Notes: generated by a model from the sequence alone, not told the origin. A stretch of DNA of 64,000 bases from Streptomyces canus (GCF_030815415.1 NZ_JAUSWW010000001.1:682001-746000), one strand, 5' to 3'; positions 1 to 9,242 are shown, counted from the stretch's first letter. Numbers and translations are program-made.

Positions 1-1
1 G

Positions 2-1135
2 AACGCCGTTCTGATGAACGAGCTCAACACGACATTCCACTCCGTCGTGCGCGCGACCGGCGGAGGCAATGCCGACCGCCTGCTCGTCATGCCGACCCTC
101 GGGGACACCCCGGATCAGCCCAAGATCGACACCCTGCTCGCCACCTTCTCCGCGCTCGACGACCCCAACCTCGTGGCCTCGATCCACTACTACAGCTTCT
201 GGCCCTTCAGCGTGAACCTCGCCGGCTACACGACCTTCAACGCGGCCACCCAGCAGGACCTGACCGACACGTTCGACCTGCTGCACAGGGCCTTCGTGGC
301 CAAGGGGATCCCGGTCGTCGTCGGTGAGTACGGGCTGCTCGGCTGGGACTCCGGCCCCGGCACGGTCGAACAGGGCGAGACGCTCAAGTACCTTGAGTAT
401 CTCGGCTACTACGCGCGCCACCGGGGCTTGACCACGATGCTGTGGGACAACGGCAGTCGCTTCAACCGCCGCACCCTGCAATGGAACGACCCGAGTCTCT
501 ATGCGCAGATACGTTCCAGCTGGACCGGGCGCTCCGGCACCGCGTCCACCGATCAGCTCTTCGTGCCCAAGGGCAAGACCCCGACGGACGCGACGATCAC
601 GCTGAACCTCAACGGCACCAGGCTGCTGAGGATCGATGTCGGCACCCGCCCCCTGATCCGGGGCGTGGACTACACCGTCAGCGGCAACACGCTGACGATC
701 GCAGCGGCGACGCTCAGCCGGCTGACCGCATCACAGGAGTACGGCACGAATGCCGTCCTGTCCCTCCGGTTCACGGAAGGAATTCCTTGGGCGGTCAACG
801 TCATCACCTATGACAAGCCGGTACTGACGAGCGCGACGGGTACGACAGCCTCGCTGGTGATACCCACAGCGTTCAACGGAGACAAGTTGGCGACCATGGA
901 AGCCGTCTACGCCGACGGCACCGCCGCCGGTCCGCAGTCCTGGACGACGTACCAACAGTTCAACGTGGCCTTCACACCGGACTACACCGCAGGCACGATC
1001 ACCTTGCCGACCGCGTTCTTCGACGGTGTCACCGACAACACCACCGTGACCCTCACCTTCCACTTCTGGAGCGGGGCGATCTTGACCTACACGCTGACCA
1101 GGTCCGGCACCGCGGTCACGGGCGCCTCTGTCTGA
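2..1135 (+). CDS. GH5-type endoglucanase, C-terminal part, with X2 carbohydrate-binding module
   Basis: The reading frame is open from the first codon of the window, so the 5' end lies upstream. The visible part starts in the second half of a glycoside hydrolase family 5 barrel: IHYYSFW carries the barrel His/Tyr residues, and VVVGEYGLLGWD holds the expected catalytic nucleophile Glu at the end of a beta strand. After the barrel, from roughly residue 175 of the visible part, comes an Ig-like X2 carbohydrate-binding module (DATITLNLNG, GVDYTVSGNTLTI). A further beta-rich C-terminal domain follows, rich in Thr and aromatics. The enzyme is probably secreted and cleaves beta-1,4-glucan; the signal peptide is outside the window. 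Family is fairly sure, exact substrate is inference. Confidence 0.85.
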   Translation, partial: NAVLMNELNTTFHSVVRATGGGNADRLLVMPTLGDTPDQPKIDTLLATFSALDDPNLVASIHYYSFWPFSVNLAGYTTFNAATQQDLTDTFDLLHRAFVAKGIPVVVGEYGLLGWDSGPGTVEQGETLKYLEYLGYYARHRGLTTMLWDNGSRFNRRTLQWNDPSLYAQIRSSWTGRSGTASTDQLFVPKGKTPTDATITLNLNGTRLLRIDVGTRPLIRGVDYTVSGNTLTIAAATLSRLTASQEYGTNAVLSLRFTEGIPWAVNVITYDKPVLTSATGTTASLVIPTAFNGDKLATMEAVYADGTAAGPQSWTTYQQFNVAFTPDYTAGTITLPTAFFDGVTDNTTVTLTFHFWSGAILTYTLTRSGTAVTGASV

Positions 1136-1161
1136 AAAACGGATCCATCAGTCATGAGGCG

Positions 1162-1530
1162 ACATCACACGTGGTGAGTCCGGCACGTCTCTTGTAGCAG
1201 GTCAGGGCGGCGGCGAGGCCAAGGAAGACGAGGAGGTGGCTGCCTTTTCGTTCGTACCGAGTGGTGAGGCGGCGGAGCCGAACAGCCAGGAGACCGCTCG
1301 ATCTCCCAGCGGTGCCGCCAGAGCTGTTCGGAGGACTCGAGCGATCCGGGCGACGTGCCGCGTTCCCGCAGCCAGGAAAGGATGTCGGCGGAGTGGTAAA
1401 TCCGCGTTCGTCCGCTTGCCTGCCTCCTGGGCTCGCGCGTCCGCCTGGATGCAGGCGAGTCCCTCGACGGACAGCCGCGGGTCGTCCTTCGGGGCCGCCG
1501 TGAAACTTCGACCAGATCGGGCCGGGACCG
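1162..1530 (-). pseudogene. IS5-family transposase relic (3' end, several frameshifts)
   Basis: Reading the minus strand while changing frame recovers the C-terminus of an IS5-group DDE transposase. One frame gives a tail ending LSWLRERG and WRHRWEIERS, where the last Glu matches the catalytic E of the DDE triad. The next gives SWLFG, and a third gives RRLTTRYERKGSH followed by LGLAAALTCYKR. At least two frame changes and no start codon show that it is dead. It sits between the stop codons of the glucanase and the LacI regulator, so it has not damaged either gene. Confidence 0.75.
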
Positions 1531-1542
1531 GAGCAGCGCGGG

Positions 1543-2577
1543 TCAGGAGCGGCAAGGTGCCCTGGTGGTGCTTCGTATGACGAGGTGTGGTGTGACGACG
1601 ACTTCTCGTTCGTCGTCCGCCGCCCCACCCTCCAGCCGGGCGACGGCCCGGCTCACAGCCTGGCGCGCCTGCTGGCGCGCTTCTTGCCCGACCGTGGTGA
1701 GTTGGACATGGGCGAGGCGGGCGAGGTGGCTGTCGTCGAATCCGACGACCGAGATCTCGTCGGGCACAGGGATACGGGCGCGCAGGAAGGTGTCGAGGAC
1801 GCCGATGGCGCAGTGGTCGTTGAAGGCGAGGACGGCGGTGGGGCGGGCCGCCTCGGCGAGGAGTGTTCGTGCGGCTGCCGCGCCATGGTCCTCGGTCAGC
1901 CCGCCCGGCACGAGGCGGACGCGGTCGGTGAGGCCGTGGTGCTGCATGGCCGACTTGTAGCCGCGGCGCCGGTCGGCCGCGCCCGGCGCCCTGCCCCCGT
2001 CGATGTGGGCGATGTCGCGGTGGCCCAGTGCCACGAGGTGGTCGACCGCCTGGCGGGCGCCCTCGTCGTCGGCCGCGCGGACGACGTCGACGCCGTCGGG
2101 TAGCGGACGCAGCCGGCGGGCCACGGAGACGACGGGAAGCTGCGCCGCGAGTTCTGCCAGCCGGGCCGCCGGGGCATGGGGGCTGAGCAGGATCAGCGCC
2201 TCGCAGCGGTCGGCGAGCAGCATCTCCACCGCCTCCTGTTCGCTGCGGCTCGCAGCGACGGCGCTGAGCGCGATCTGGTAGCCGGCCGCCCCCGCCGCGG
2301 CGTAGAGCGCCTCAACCATGTCGGCGTGGAAGGGCTGTCGCAGGTCGAACTGCACTCCCACCAGGTGTGAGCGGCTGCTGCGCAGGAGGCGGGCCCTGCT
2401 GTCCGGCCGGTAGCCGATCTCCTGCGCGGCCCGCAGCACCCGCTCGCGACTTGCCGCGCTGGGCCCCTTTGCACCGCGCATGACCATGGAGGCAAGCGGC
2501 ACGGAGACACCTGCCCGCGCCGCGAGGTCGCTGAGCGTCGGCCGCTTTCCGTCCGGGACGGCAGAGCGCGATGGCAC
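1543..2577 (-). CDS. LacI-family transcriptional repressor
   Basis: This is a classical LacI/GalR protein of about 344 residues. An N-terminal helix-turn-helix (KRPTLSDLAARAGVS, then RERVLRAAQEIGYRPD) and hinge are followed by a periplasmic-binding-protein-like effector domain (LVGVQFDLRQPFHADM, VVGFDDSHLARL). I chose the GTG at 2577 because AGGAAGG lies 6 bases upstream and the length fits the family. The in-frame GTG at 2643 would add 22 non-conserved residues. It is divergent from the carbohydrate module beginning at 2759, and two matching 14-bp near-palindromes lie between them, so it very likely represses both itself and the module. The effector sugar is unknown. Confidence 0.92.
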   Translation of the reverse strand: MPSRSAVPDGKRPTLSDLAARAGVSVPLASMVMRGAKGPSAASRERVLRAAQEIGYRPDSRARLLRSSRSHLVGVQFDLRQPFHADMVEALYAAAGAAGYQIALSAVAASRSEQEAVEMLLADRCEALILLSPHAPAARLAELAAQLPVVSVARRLRPLPDGVDVVRAADDEGARQAVDHLVALGHRDIAHIDGGRAPGAADRRRGYKSAMQHHGLTDRVRLVPGGLTEDHGAAAARTLLAEAARPTAVLAFNDHCAIGVLDTFLRARIPVPDEISVVGFDDSHLARLAHVQLTTVGQEARQQARQAVSRAVARLEGGAADDEREVVVTPHLVIRSTTRAPCRS

Positions 2578-2655
2578 CGTCGGCCTTCCTGATCGAGGGG
2601 CTTCTTCGAGGTGATCGTAGACCGGGCCAAGCAGGACACACACTGATCAGCGTTG

Positions 2656-2669
2656 TTACAACGTTATAA
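2656..2669. promoter_or_regulatory. LacI-type operator 1
   Basis: The sequence TTACAACGTTATAA is a near-perfect palindrome around a central CpG, the usual layout of LacI-family operators. It lies just upstream of the regulator gene and differs from operator 2 by one base, which points to autoregulation. Confidence 0.75.
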
Positions 2670-2690
2670 ATCAAATGTCCGCACAAAGTC

Positions 2691-2745
2691 TTGACAGTCC
2701 GCCCGGCGCCTGGCGTACTGCTCCTGTTCTCTTAGAACGTTATAA
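2691..2745 (+). promoter_or_regulatory. Promoter with LacI-type operator 2 for the carbohydrate module
   Basis: A consensus -35 box TTGACA is at 2691-2696. A weak -10 candidate (TACTGC region) follows about 18-19 bases later. The palindrome TTAGAACGTTATAA at 2732-2745 covers the expected start of transcription, ideal for steric repression. The core AACGTTATAA is shared with operator 1. Confidence 0.7.
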
Positions 2746-2758
2746 GTCTGGAGCTGCG

Positions 2759-3541
2759 ATGTACACGTTGGCGGTCTGTGCCGAGATGGTCTACCGCGAC
2801 CTGCCGATCGAGGAGCGGGCCCGGCGCATCCACGAGGCCGGCTTCCAAGTGGAGATCTGGGACTGGACCCGGCACGACCTGAGCGCACTGGCCCAGACCC
2901 CCGCCGAGTTCTCCTCGATGACCGGCTACATCCGCGGCACCCTGACCGACCCGGACGGCGCAGCCGAACTCCTGCGCACAGCCGAGGAGTCGATCAAGGC
3001 CGCCGAGCATCTCGGCTGCCCCCGGCTCAACCTGCACGGCACCGGTCTGGACAGCGAGGGCCTGCCCGTGGTGCCGGTGACCGGCGAGGCCACCGGCGAC
3101 ATGTGGATCACCGCCCACCGCACGCTCACCCGCCTGGCCGAACTGGGTGAGAGCGCGGGCGTCACCTTCACCTTGGAGAACCTCAACACCGCCGTCGACC
3201 ACCCCGGCGTCCCGTTCGCGCGGGCCGCCGACACCTACGCCCTGGTCGCGGCAGTGGATCGGCCCGGTCTGCGGATGAATCTGGACCTGTACCACGCCCA
3301 GATCGGCGAGGGAAACCTCATCGAACTGATCCGCCGCGCGCACGGCGCCGGCCTGATCGGAGAGATCCAGGTCGCCGACGTGCCCGGCCGCTGCGAACCC
3401 GGCACCGGAGAGATCAACTATCCGGCCGTCGCCCGCGCCCTCACCGACCTCGGCTACGACGGCACGGTCGCCCTGGAGGCATGGCCATCCGGCGACAGTC
3501 ACACCGCCATGGAGCGGTTCCGCGCCGCGTTCACCCTCTGA
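2759..3541 (+). CDS. Hydroxypyruvate isomerase-like sugar isomerase (TIM barrel)
   Basis: A 260-residue xylose-isomerase-like barrel, the normal length for Hyi/OtnI proteins, which interconvert 2-hydroxy-3-oxo acids such as hydroxypyruvate and tartronate semialdehyde. Metal-binding and catalytic positions are visible: Glu140 in TLENLN, Asp176/His179 in LDLYHAQ, and Glu240. ADVPGRCEPGTGEINY (206-221) is a family signature. The ATG at 2759 is preceded by GGAG. An upstream in-frame ATG at 2675 would place the coding region across the promoter and operator, so I reject it. It is the first gene of the LacI-controlled module. The exact substrate cannot be read from sequence. Confidence 0.88.
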   Translation: MYTLAVCAEMVYRDLPIEERARRIHEAGFQVEIWDWTRHDLSALAQTPAEFSSMTGYIRGTLTDPDGAAELLRTAEESIKAAEHLGCPRLNLHGTGLDSEGLPVVPVTGEATGDMWITAHRTLTRLAELGESAGVTFTLENLNTAVDHPGVPFARAADTYALVAAVDRPGLRMNLDLYHAQIGEGNLIELIRRAHGAGLIGEIQVADVPGRCEPGTGEINYPAVARALTDLGYDGTVALEAWPSGDSHTAMERFRAAFTL

Positions 3542-3661
3542 TCCCACCCCGAGTCACACAGCAGGCCACCCAATGGCTCCCCGCCCGACCCGCAACGGGA
3601 TGTGTTTGCGTCCCGCCGGTGGATCACCCTTTCCCGCAAGTCAGCACAGTGAGGTGCCGAA

Positions 3662-4681
3662 ATGAACCGCTCGCTTTCCTCCCGCTCCCGCAGATTCACC
3701 GTCTTGGTGGCCGTGGCCGCCAGTACAGTCCTGGCACTCGCCGGCTGCTCCAGCAGCTCGGGTGGCAAGAAGTCGGAGGAGAGCGCCGGTGGCGTCTCCG
3801 CAGGCAAGGCCAACACGCCCCGCATGACCATCGCGATGATCACGCACGCCGTCCCCGGTGACACGTTCTGGGACACCATCCGCAAGGGCGCCCAGGCCGC
3901 GGCCGCCAAGGACAACGTCAAGCTGATCTACTCCTCCGACCCGAACGGAGGCAACCAGGCCAACCTGGTGCAGAACGCGATCGACCAGAAGGTCGACGGC
4001 ATCGCCGTCACCCTCGCCAAGCCCGATGCCATGAAGGGCACCGTGGCCAAGGCAGTACAGGCCGGTATACCCGTGGTCGGCTTCAACTCCGGTGTGGACG
4101 ACTGGCAGAAGCAGGGCCTGCTCCAGTACTTCGGCCAGGACGAGACCGTCGCAGGCGAGGCGGTCGGCAAGAAGCTGAGTTCCCTCGGCGCCAAGAACGT
4201 CGCCTGTGTCATTCAGGAACAGGGCCAGGTCGCCCTCGAGGCACGCTGCGCGGGCGTCAAGAAGGGCTTCTCGGGCACGACGGAAAACCTGTTCGTCAAC
4301 GGCGCCGACACGCCGTCCGTGCAGTCGACCATCACCGCCAAGCTCAAGCAGGACCCCTCCATCGACTACGTCGTCACTCTCGCCGCCCCGATCGCGCTGA
4401 CCGCCACGCAGGCGGTGTCCGACGGCGACAGCAAGGCCAAGGTCGCCACCTTCGACCTCAACAAGGAACTCGTGAAGGCGATCCAGAACGGCAGCATCCA
4501 GTTCGCCGTCGACCAGCAGCCCTACCTGCAGGGCTACCTGGCGGTCGACTCCCTCTGGCTCTACAAGAACAACGGCAACTACAGCGGCGGTGGCGTGGCA
4601 CCCGTGCTGACCGGCCCGGCCTTCGTCGACAAGTCCAATGTCGCCGCCGTCGCCACGTTCGCCGCCAAGGGAACACGGTGA
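3662..4681 (+). CDS. Sugar ABC transporter substrate-binding lipoprotein (RbsB-like)
   Basis: The N-terminus has a basic stretch, a hydrophobic segment and the lipobox LAGC with acylated Cys29, so the protein is exported and anchored to the outer face of the membrane. A Ser/Gly/Lys linker leads to a Peripla_BP_4 ribose-type binding fold ([19 protein letters not shown] at 55-73; [13 protein letters not shown]). It would capture a sugar or cyclitol for an ABC importer. No permease or ATPase gene follows, which is unusual: the next gene is a dehydrogenase. The importer must be encoded elsewhere or has been lost. Confidence 0.9.
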   Translation: MNRSLSSRSRRFTVLVAVAASTVLALAGCSSSSGGKKSEESAGGVSAGKANTPRMTIAMITHAVPGDTFWDTIRKGAQAAAAKDNVKLIYSSDPNGGNQANLVQNAIDQKVDGIAVTLAKPDAMKGTVAKAVQAGIPVVGFNSGVDDWQKQGLLQYFGQDETVAGEAVGKKLSSLGAKNVACVIQEQGQVALEARCAGVKKGFSGTTENLFVNGADTPSVQSTITAKLKQDPSIDYVVTLAAPIALTATQAVSDGDSKAKVATFDLNKELVKAIQNGSIQFAVDQQPYLQGYLAVDSLWLYKNNGNYSGGGVAPVLTGPAFVDKSNVAAVATFAAKGTR

Positions 4682-4775
4682 CGCGTACGACCCGGGTCAC
4701 GGCCGGACCCATGTGGGTTCGGCCGGCCCACTACTGACCGTCACCGCCGCCCCCCACCCCCAGGCAAGGAACCAG

Positions 4776-5795
4776 ATGACCTACCGCACCTCCCTTGGAG
4801 TCGCCGTGATCGGCGCCGGCCGCATGGGAGCCGACCACGTACGCCGGATCAGCGAGGTGACCAGCGGCGCCCATGTGACCGCCGTCGTCGACGTCGACAT
4901 CGATCGCGCCAAGACGGTCGCCGCCGACGTCGAAGGATGCGCGGCCTACGGCGACGTCGCCGAAGCGATGGCCTCACCCGACGTTGACGCGGTGCTGCTC
5001 GCCTCCCCGGGCGTCGCCCACGAGGCGGCACTGCTCACCGCGTTCGAGCACGACCTGCCCGTCCTGTGCGAGAAGCCCCTCACCCCCGACGCCGCCTCCG
5101 CCCTGCGCGTGCTGGAGGCCGAGCAGCGGCTCGGGCACCGCCGGGTGCAGGTGGGCTTCATGCGCCGTTACGACCACGAGTACATCAAGCTCAAAGCGTT
5201 GCTGGACAGTGGGGAACTGGGCCGGCCGCTGATGCTGCACAACCGGCACCGCAACCCGTCCTGCCCGCCGGACTTCACCAGCGCCATGCTCATCAACGAC
5301 TCCGTGACCCACGAGATGGACATCACCCGCTGGCTGCTCGGCCAGGAGATCACGTCTGTCACGGTGCTGCGGCCGCGGCCCTCCGGCAACGCGCCCGAAG
5401 GGCTGGCCGATCCGCAGTTCGTCGTCTTCGAAACCGACGGCGGCGCCCTGGTCGACGTCGAGATCTACGTCAACGCCCGCTACGGCTACCAGGTCCAGGC
5501 CGAGGCGGTGTGCGAGCACGGCATCGCCCGCATCGGCGACCGGCACGACATGCTCGTCAGCACCGGCGGACGCTGGGGCGGCACGGTCACCCCCGGCTTC
5601 GTCGAGCGGTTCGAGGAAGCGTACGACCGCGAGGTCCAGGCATGGATCGACGCCACCCGGCGCGGCGAGGTCACCGGCCCCAGCGCCTGGGACGGCTACG
5701 CCGTGGCCGCGGTCTGCGAGGCGGGCATCCGCGCCCAGACCGAGGGCCGCCGCGTCGAGGTGGAACTCGCCGACCGCCCAGCCCTCTACATCTGA
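4776..5795 (+). CDS. Gfo/Idh/MocA-family NAD(P)-dependent oxidoreductase (inositol dehydrogenase-like)
   Basis: A 339-residue two-domain dehydrogenase. The Rossmann glycine motif GAGRMG (13-18), the acidic end of strand 2 (DVDID) and the nearly invariant EKP (99-101) with catalytic Lys are present. The C-terminal half has the family [15 protein letters not shown] segment with the active-site His. Such enzymes oxidise myo-inositol or related polyols and sugars. The ATG at 4776 follows AAGGA. An upstream start at 4638 would overlap the lipoprotein gene. It shares the operon direction with the isomerases on either side, which suggests cyclitol or uncommon sugar breakdown; the substrate is inferred only. 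Confidence 0.9.
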   Translation: MTYRTSLGVAVIGAGRMGADHVRRISEVTSGAHVTAVVDVDIDRAKTVAADVEGCAAYGDVAEAMASPDVDAVLLASPGVAHEAALLTAFEHDLPVLCEKPLTPDAASALRVLEAEQRLGHRRVQVGFMRRYDHEYIKLKALLDSGELGRPLMLHNRHRNPSCPPDFTSAMLINDSVTHEMDITRWLLGQEITSVTVLRPRPSGNAPEGLADPQFVVFETDGGALVDVEIYVNARYGYQVQAEAVCEHGIARIGDRHDMLVSTGGRWGGTVTPGFVERFEEAYDREVQAWIDATRRGEVTGPSAWDGYAVAAVCEAGIRAQTEGRRVEVELADRPALYI

Positions 5796-5868
5796 CCCCC
5801 ACCGCCGGCACACCGAACCAGCTGGGAACGGCCGCTCCCCACCCGACCACACCCCGGACGGGACGCAT

Positions 5869-6137
5869 CTTGACTTCCTCCTGCTCGTGAACGAGGGGAT
5901 TCCTACGGCTCGCGCCGTGGGGTTTTCTGCTTCATCGCCGACTGCCCATCACTCGGATGGAGCGGTACTTGAACGCCCGCTTCACAGGGTGCACGGCCAC
6001 GCCCACAAACCAGCCAGACCCGCAGGTGGGGATCAAACGTGCCGGTCAGGACACTGTGATCCGCCCTGACGGCGCATCCCACCTCTATGCCCTGCTCCGC
6101 AGGAGTTTCGCTTCCTCCCCCGGGTGAAGCCGGGGGT
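5869..6137 (-). mobile_element. Internally deleted IS200/IS605 (TnpB) element with right-end omega-RNA hairpin
   Basis: Read on the minus strand, this 360-bp gap contains the start of a tnpB gene: GTG at 5994, then VHPVKRAFKYR. A frame change to LHPSDGQ resembles the normal FYPTDAQ. It then jumps directly to what looks like a tnpB C-terminus (KQKTPRREP, stop 5905-5903). Next comes the typical element right end, GAATCCCCTCGTTCACGAG then GAGGAAGTCAA, folding into a CTCG-TGAA-CGAG hairpin. A second hairpin of the same style (CCCCCGG 6117-6123 with CCGGGGG 6130-6136) lies next to the following gene. Nearly the whole nuclease body is deleted while both gene ends and the guide-RNA scaffold region remain. 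Confidence 0.65.
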
Positions 6138-6155
6138 ATCCACGAAAGGATTCCG

Positions 6156-7118
6156 ATGAAGATCGGTCTGAACACCGACAGCGTCGGGCACCTCACGCTC
6201 GACGAGACCCTGGACCTGGCCGGCGAACTCGGCCTGGACCACGTGGAGTTCGCCACCGGCGCCTGGTCCACCGCCCCGCACATCGACATCGACCGGCTTC
6301 TCGACAGCGACGGCGCGCGCCGTGAACTGCTGGCCAAGGTCGCCGACCGAGGGCTCACGATCAGCGCCCTCACCTGCTCAGGCAACCCTCTGCACCCCGG
6401 GCCCAGCGGCCGCGAGCACGACCAGGTCGCGCGCAGGACGATCGCTCTCGCCCCGCTCCTCGGCGTCGACCGCGTGGTGATGATGTCCGGGCTGCCGGGC
6501 GGGCCGGGCGACGCCAACCCCAACTGGATCACGGTCTCCTGGCCGCCGGAGACGACACAGATCCTCGAGTGGCAATGGACCGAGGTCGTACTCCCGTACT
6601 GGCGAGACCTCGTCGCCCACTCCCGTGACCGGGGCGTACCCAAGCTCGCTCTGGAGATGCATGCCCACCAGGCGGTCTACAACGTCCCCACCCTCCTGCG
6701 CCTGCGTGAGGAGGTCGGGCCCGTGGTCGGTGCCAACTTCGACCCCAGTCACCTGATGTGGATGGGTGCCGACCCGCTGGCCGCCATCGAGGCCCTGGGT
6801 GAGGCGATCTACCACGTGCACGCCAAGGACACCCGGCTGGAACCCTCCCGCCAGGCCCTGACCAGCAGGCTGGAGACCCTCCCGGTCATGGCCGCCAAGG
6901 AACGCTCCTGGAACTACGTCACCCTCGGCTACGGCCACGACGACGCGTTCTGGCGTGCTTTCTGCCTCGCCCTGCGCCGAGCCGGCTACGACGACGTCCT
7001 GAGCATCGAGCACGAGGACGTTCTTGTTGCCCCCGTCGAGGGCGTCACCAAAACCGTCGACCTCCTACGTCGCGTCGCCCTGCGCGAACCCAGCTCCTAC
7101 AAGCCCCAGGAGATCTGA
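6156..7118 (+). CDS. Sugar phosphate isomerase/epimerase, xylose-isomerase-like TIM barrel
   Basis: A 320-residue AP-endonuclease-2/IolE-like barrel. Metal ligands appear in VEFATGAW, LALEMHAHQAVYN, GANFDPSHLMWMG and IYHVHAKDTRLE, and a terminal SIEHED supplies the last Glu. The ATG at 6156 follows AAAGGA. It completes the LacI-controlled module and is likely an isomerase, epimerase or dehydratase acting on the product of the upstream dehydrogenase. It is separated from that gene by the deleted IS605 element. An IS1380 element begins 2 bases after its TGA stop, and the stop lies inside the target duplication. Confidence 0.87.
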   Translation: MKIGLNTDSVGHLTLDETLDLAGELGLDHVEFATGAWSTAPHIDIDRLLDSDGARRELLAKVADRGLTISALTCSGNPLHPGPSGREHDQVARRTIALAPLLGVDRVVMMSGLPGGPGDANPNWITVSWPPETTQILEWQWTEVVLPYWRDLVAHSRDRGVPKLALEMHAHQAVYNVPTLLRLREEVGPVVGANFDPSHLMWMGADPLAAIEALGEAIYHVHAKDTRLEPSRQALTSRLETLPVMAAKERSWNYVTLGYGHDDAFWRAFCLALRRAGYDDVLSIEHEDVLVAPVEGVTKTVDLLRRVALREPSSYKPQEI

Positions 7119-7119
7119 G

Positions 7120-7761
7120 CCCGGTTCCACCGGCTTGATTCCCGGTTGATCGTTTCGGGCATGGGGTGGCCGCTGGTCTGCCCAGCTCTTCCACTTTGTC
7201 CACAGGTCTCGGGCCCTTTCGGGCAGGTCGCTCAGGGAGCGTCAGAGAGCGGCGGTGCATGCACCGTGCTGAACAGCTGGGTGAAGTCCTCGCTCCAGGG
7301 CCAGCGTTCGGGCAGGTGCAGGGTGAGGCGGCAGGCGGAGCCGGCCAGGCGGGCGGGCACGTTGATCAGGCGGTCACGGATGGTGGCGGTGGTCGCCCTG
7401 GCATGCAACACGGAGGCCAGGGCGCCGGCGGCGCGGGTCAGGTTGTGTGACAGGGCCGCCAGGGCGAGCCACGCGGCATTGGCCTGGAAATGACCGGACG
7501 GCGCGTGGGCGAAGCCGCTGTTCTTGACATCGGCGACCACCTGCTCGACGACATCGTGCCGGCGGTGATCACGCTCGGCATCCCTCAAGGCGAGCGGGGA
7601 GTCGGTGAACGCTGCGTGGTAGCGCCAGGCGTCGAAGAGCGTGCCCTTCGGCCAGCCGCGCCACCGGCTCCAGCCCGCCGTACGCGATCAGGTCGCAGGT
7701 CGCAAGGCACTTCTTTGTTTCTGGAAGAACCATCCACCGGCATCAAGCCGGTGGATCCGGG
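7120..7761. mobile_element. IS1380-family remnant with both inverted repeats and a CTGAG target duplication
   Basis: The two ends are inverted repeats. The left reads CCCGGTTCCACCGGCTTGAT. The right, reverse-complemented, reads CCCGGATCCACCGGCTTGAT. Each is flanked outside by CTGAG (7115-7119 and 7762-7766). At 642 bp the element is far shorter than a full IS1380 (about 1.6-1.7 kb), so most of the transposase has been deleted from inside. The duplication overlaps the TGA of the upstream isomerase gene but leaves it intact. Confidence 0.8.
7232..7700 (-). pseudogene. IS1380-family transposase, C-terminal remnant
   Basis: The frame reads DAWRYHAAFTDSPLALRDAE, then HRRHDVVEQVVADVKNSG, NAAWLALAALSHNLTRAAG and RLTLHLPERWPW. 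This is the C-terminal third of an IS1380 DDE transposase, with the catalytic Glu in VVEQV. There is no start codon and the first two thirds are missing. It lies between the inverted repeats of the element at 7120-7761 and cannot encode an active enzyme. Confidence 0.85.
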
Positions 7762-7886
7762 CTGAGTGGACGTCAAGTCCGATCGGCGTTGCCCCGCGCC
7801 CATGACCACCGCGTCGAAGTCCGTCGCCGTGGTCACTGTTCGGCGGCCTCTCGGGCGACCAGCTCCACCCCTCACCGGTCGTCGGA

Positions 7887-9173
7887 CTATGCCCGGCCGA
7901 GGAGCGGCTGCGGTTCCTCGTCGGCGGGAATGCGATGGAGTCCCTTGCGGTCGTAGAACCGGGTCACGCCGAAGCCGAAGAGGCCGGCGACCGCGAGTCC
8001 CACACCCAGCATCACCCAGCCCCGGGTCAGACCCGCGTCGGCCTGGGCGTCGTAGTAGAGGATGGAGCGGACGGCGCCCGTGATCTGGCGCAGGGGCTCG
8101 AACTCGCCGAGGGCGCGGTAGAAACCGGGGAGCGCTTGGAGGGGGACCGTGGCGCCGGACGTCGGTACCGCCATGGCGATGTAGAAGATCGTGATGAACA
8201 GCATCCCCGGCGTGCCGAACACAGCGAGCAGTCCGAGCCCGCCGATGCCTACAACCGCGATCGTGCACACGGAGAAGAGCCACAGCAGGGGCAGGTGAGA
8301 GGCGTCCATGCCCATGATGCCCACCGCACCGGCCAGGGCCAGGCTGCCCATGAGCAGGGACAGACCGATCATGAGCGTGCTGCTGATGGCCAGGGTCTGG
8401 ACGCGAGTCGCGCGCAGCAGCGGGTTGTGGACCCGCAGCGGGCCCATGTCGCTGTGGGTGTAGCCGAGGGCGTGGTCCACCTGGCCGCTGATGACGTTGG
8501 CGGCGAGCATGCCGCAGACGACGAGGACGAGGGAGTAGTAGAAGGCACTCAGACCGAGGCCGCTGTGCGAGTCGAGTGGATGCCCGTCCTCGATCTGCAC
8601 CACGGCCGGGTCGGCCAGCAGCAGGCGCGCGGCAGCGGGCAGTTGGTCCTGCGCGGCCTCGGCCTGAGCGGTCAGCTGTTCACCCACCTGCGCGGAGGCC
8701 GACTGCGCGGCCTGCCGCGCCATGCTGGACCCCACGCTGCCGGCGGACTGGTTGGTCAGCACGGTGAGTGTCGGGCGGACGGGCTTGCCGGCCGCCCCGG
8801 GGCCGGTGAGGGCGGCGACAGTGGCGGTGAAGTCGCGGGGCACGACGAGCGCGCCGAACAGCTTGCCCTTGCCCAGTTCCTCCCTCATCTCCTCCTCGTC
8901 CATCACCTTCCAGTCGATCCTGTCTCCGCCCTGGGACGACTTCTTGATCGACTGGGTGATCTGTGCGCCGAGGTCGGTCTGCTTGCCACCGACCTTCGCC
9001 CCCTCATCGGCGCTGACCAGGCCGACGGGCAGCTTGTGCAGGTGACCGGCAGGGTCGATGTTGGCGCCGACGTAGAACACCGTGAACAGCAGTGCCACGA
9101 AGCCCACGATCACACCGTTGACGGTCCACAGACGCTTCGCGCGCAGGACGCGGAAGGGGTGGGCATTACTCAT
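7887..9173 (-). CDS. DUF3533 / YhgE-Pip-like ABC-2-type membrane protein
   Basis: 428 residues. A first membrane helix at about 17-38 is followed by a long extracytoplasmic domain (about 40-215; LPVGLVSADEGAKVGGKQTDLG, ALVVPRDFTA) and then five or six membrane helices to residue about 405. This is the layout of YhgE/Pip and DUF3533 proteins, which are ABC-2-like and often act in export or phage/ESX-related functions. The start is supported by GGAGCTGGAA before the ATG. It lies just downstream of a truncated SGNH hydrolase on the same strand. Substrate unknown. Confidence 0.8.
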   Translation of the reverse strand: MSNAHPFRVLRAKRLWTVNGVIVGFVALLFTVFYVGANIDPAGHLHKLPVGLVSADEGAKVGGKQTDLGAQITQSIKKSSQGGDRIDWKVMDEEEMREELGKGKLFGALVVPRDFTATVAALTGPGAAGKPVRPTLTVLTNQSAGSVGSSMARQAAQSASAQVGEQLTAQAEAAQDQLPAAARLLLADPAVVQIEDGHPLDSHSGLGLSAFYYSLVLVVCGMLAANVISGQVDHALGYTHSDMGPLRVHNPLLRATRVQTLAISSTLMIGLSLLMGSLALAGAVGIMGMDASHLPLLWLFSVCTIAVVGIGGLGLLAVFGTPGMLFITIFYIAMAVPTSGATVPLQALPGFYRALGEFEPLRQITGAVRSILYYDAQADAGLTRGWVMLGVGLAVAGLFGFGVTRFYDRKGLHRIPADEEPQPLLGRA

Positions 9174-9242
9174 TTCCAGCTCCGGAACGAGGAAGAGAGA
9201 AGTGCAGCAGGAGGAGCCGCCGGCGTCGTCGCGGGCGGATCC

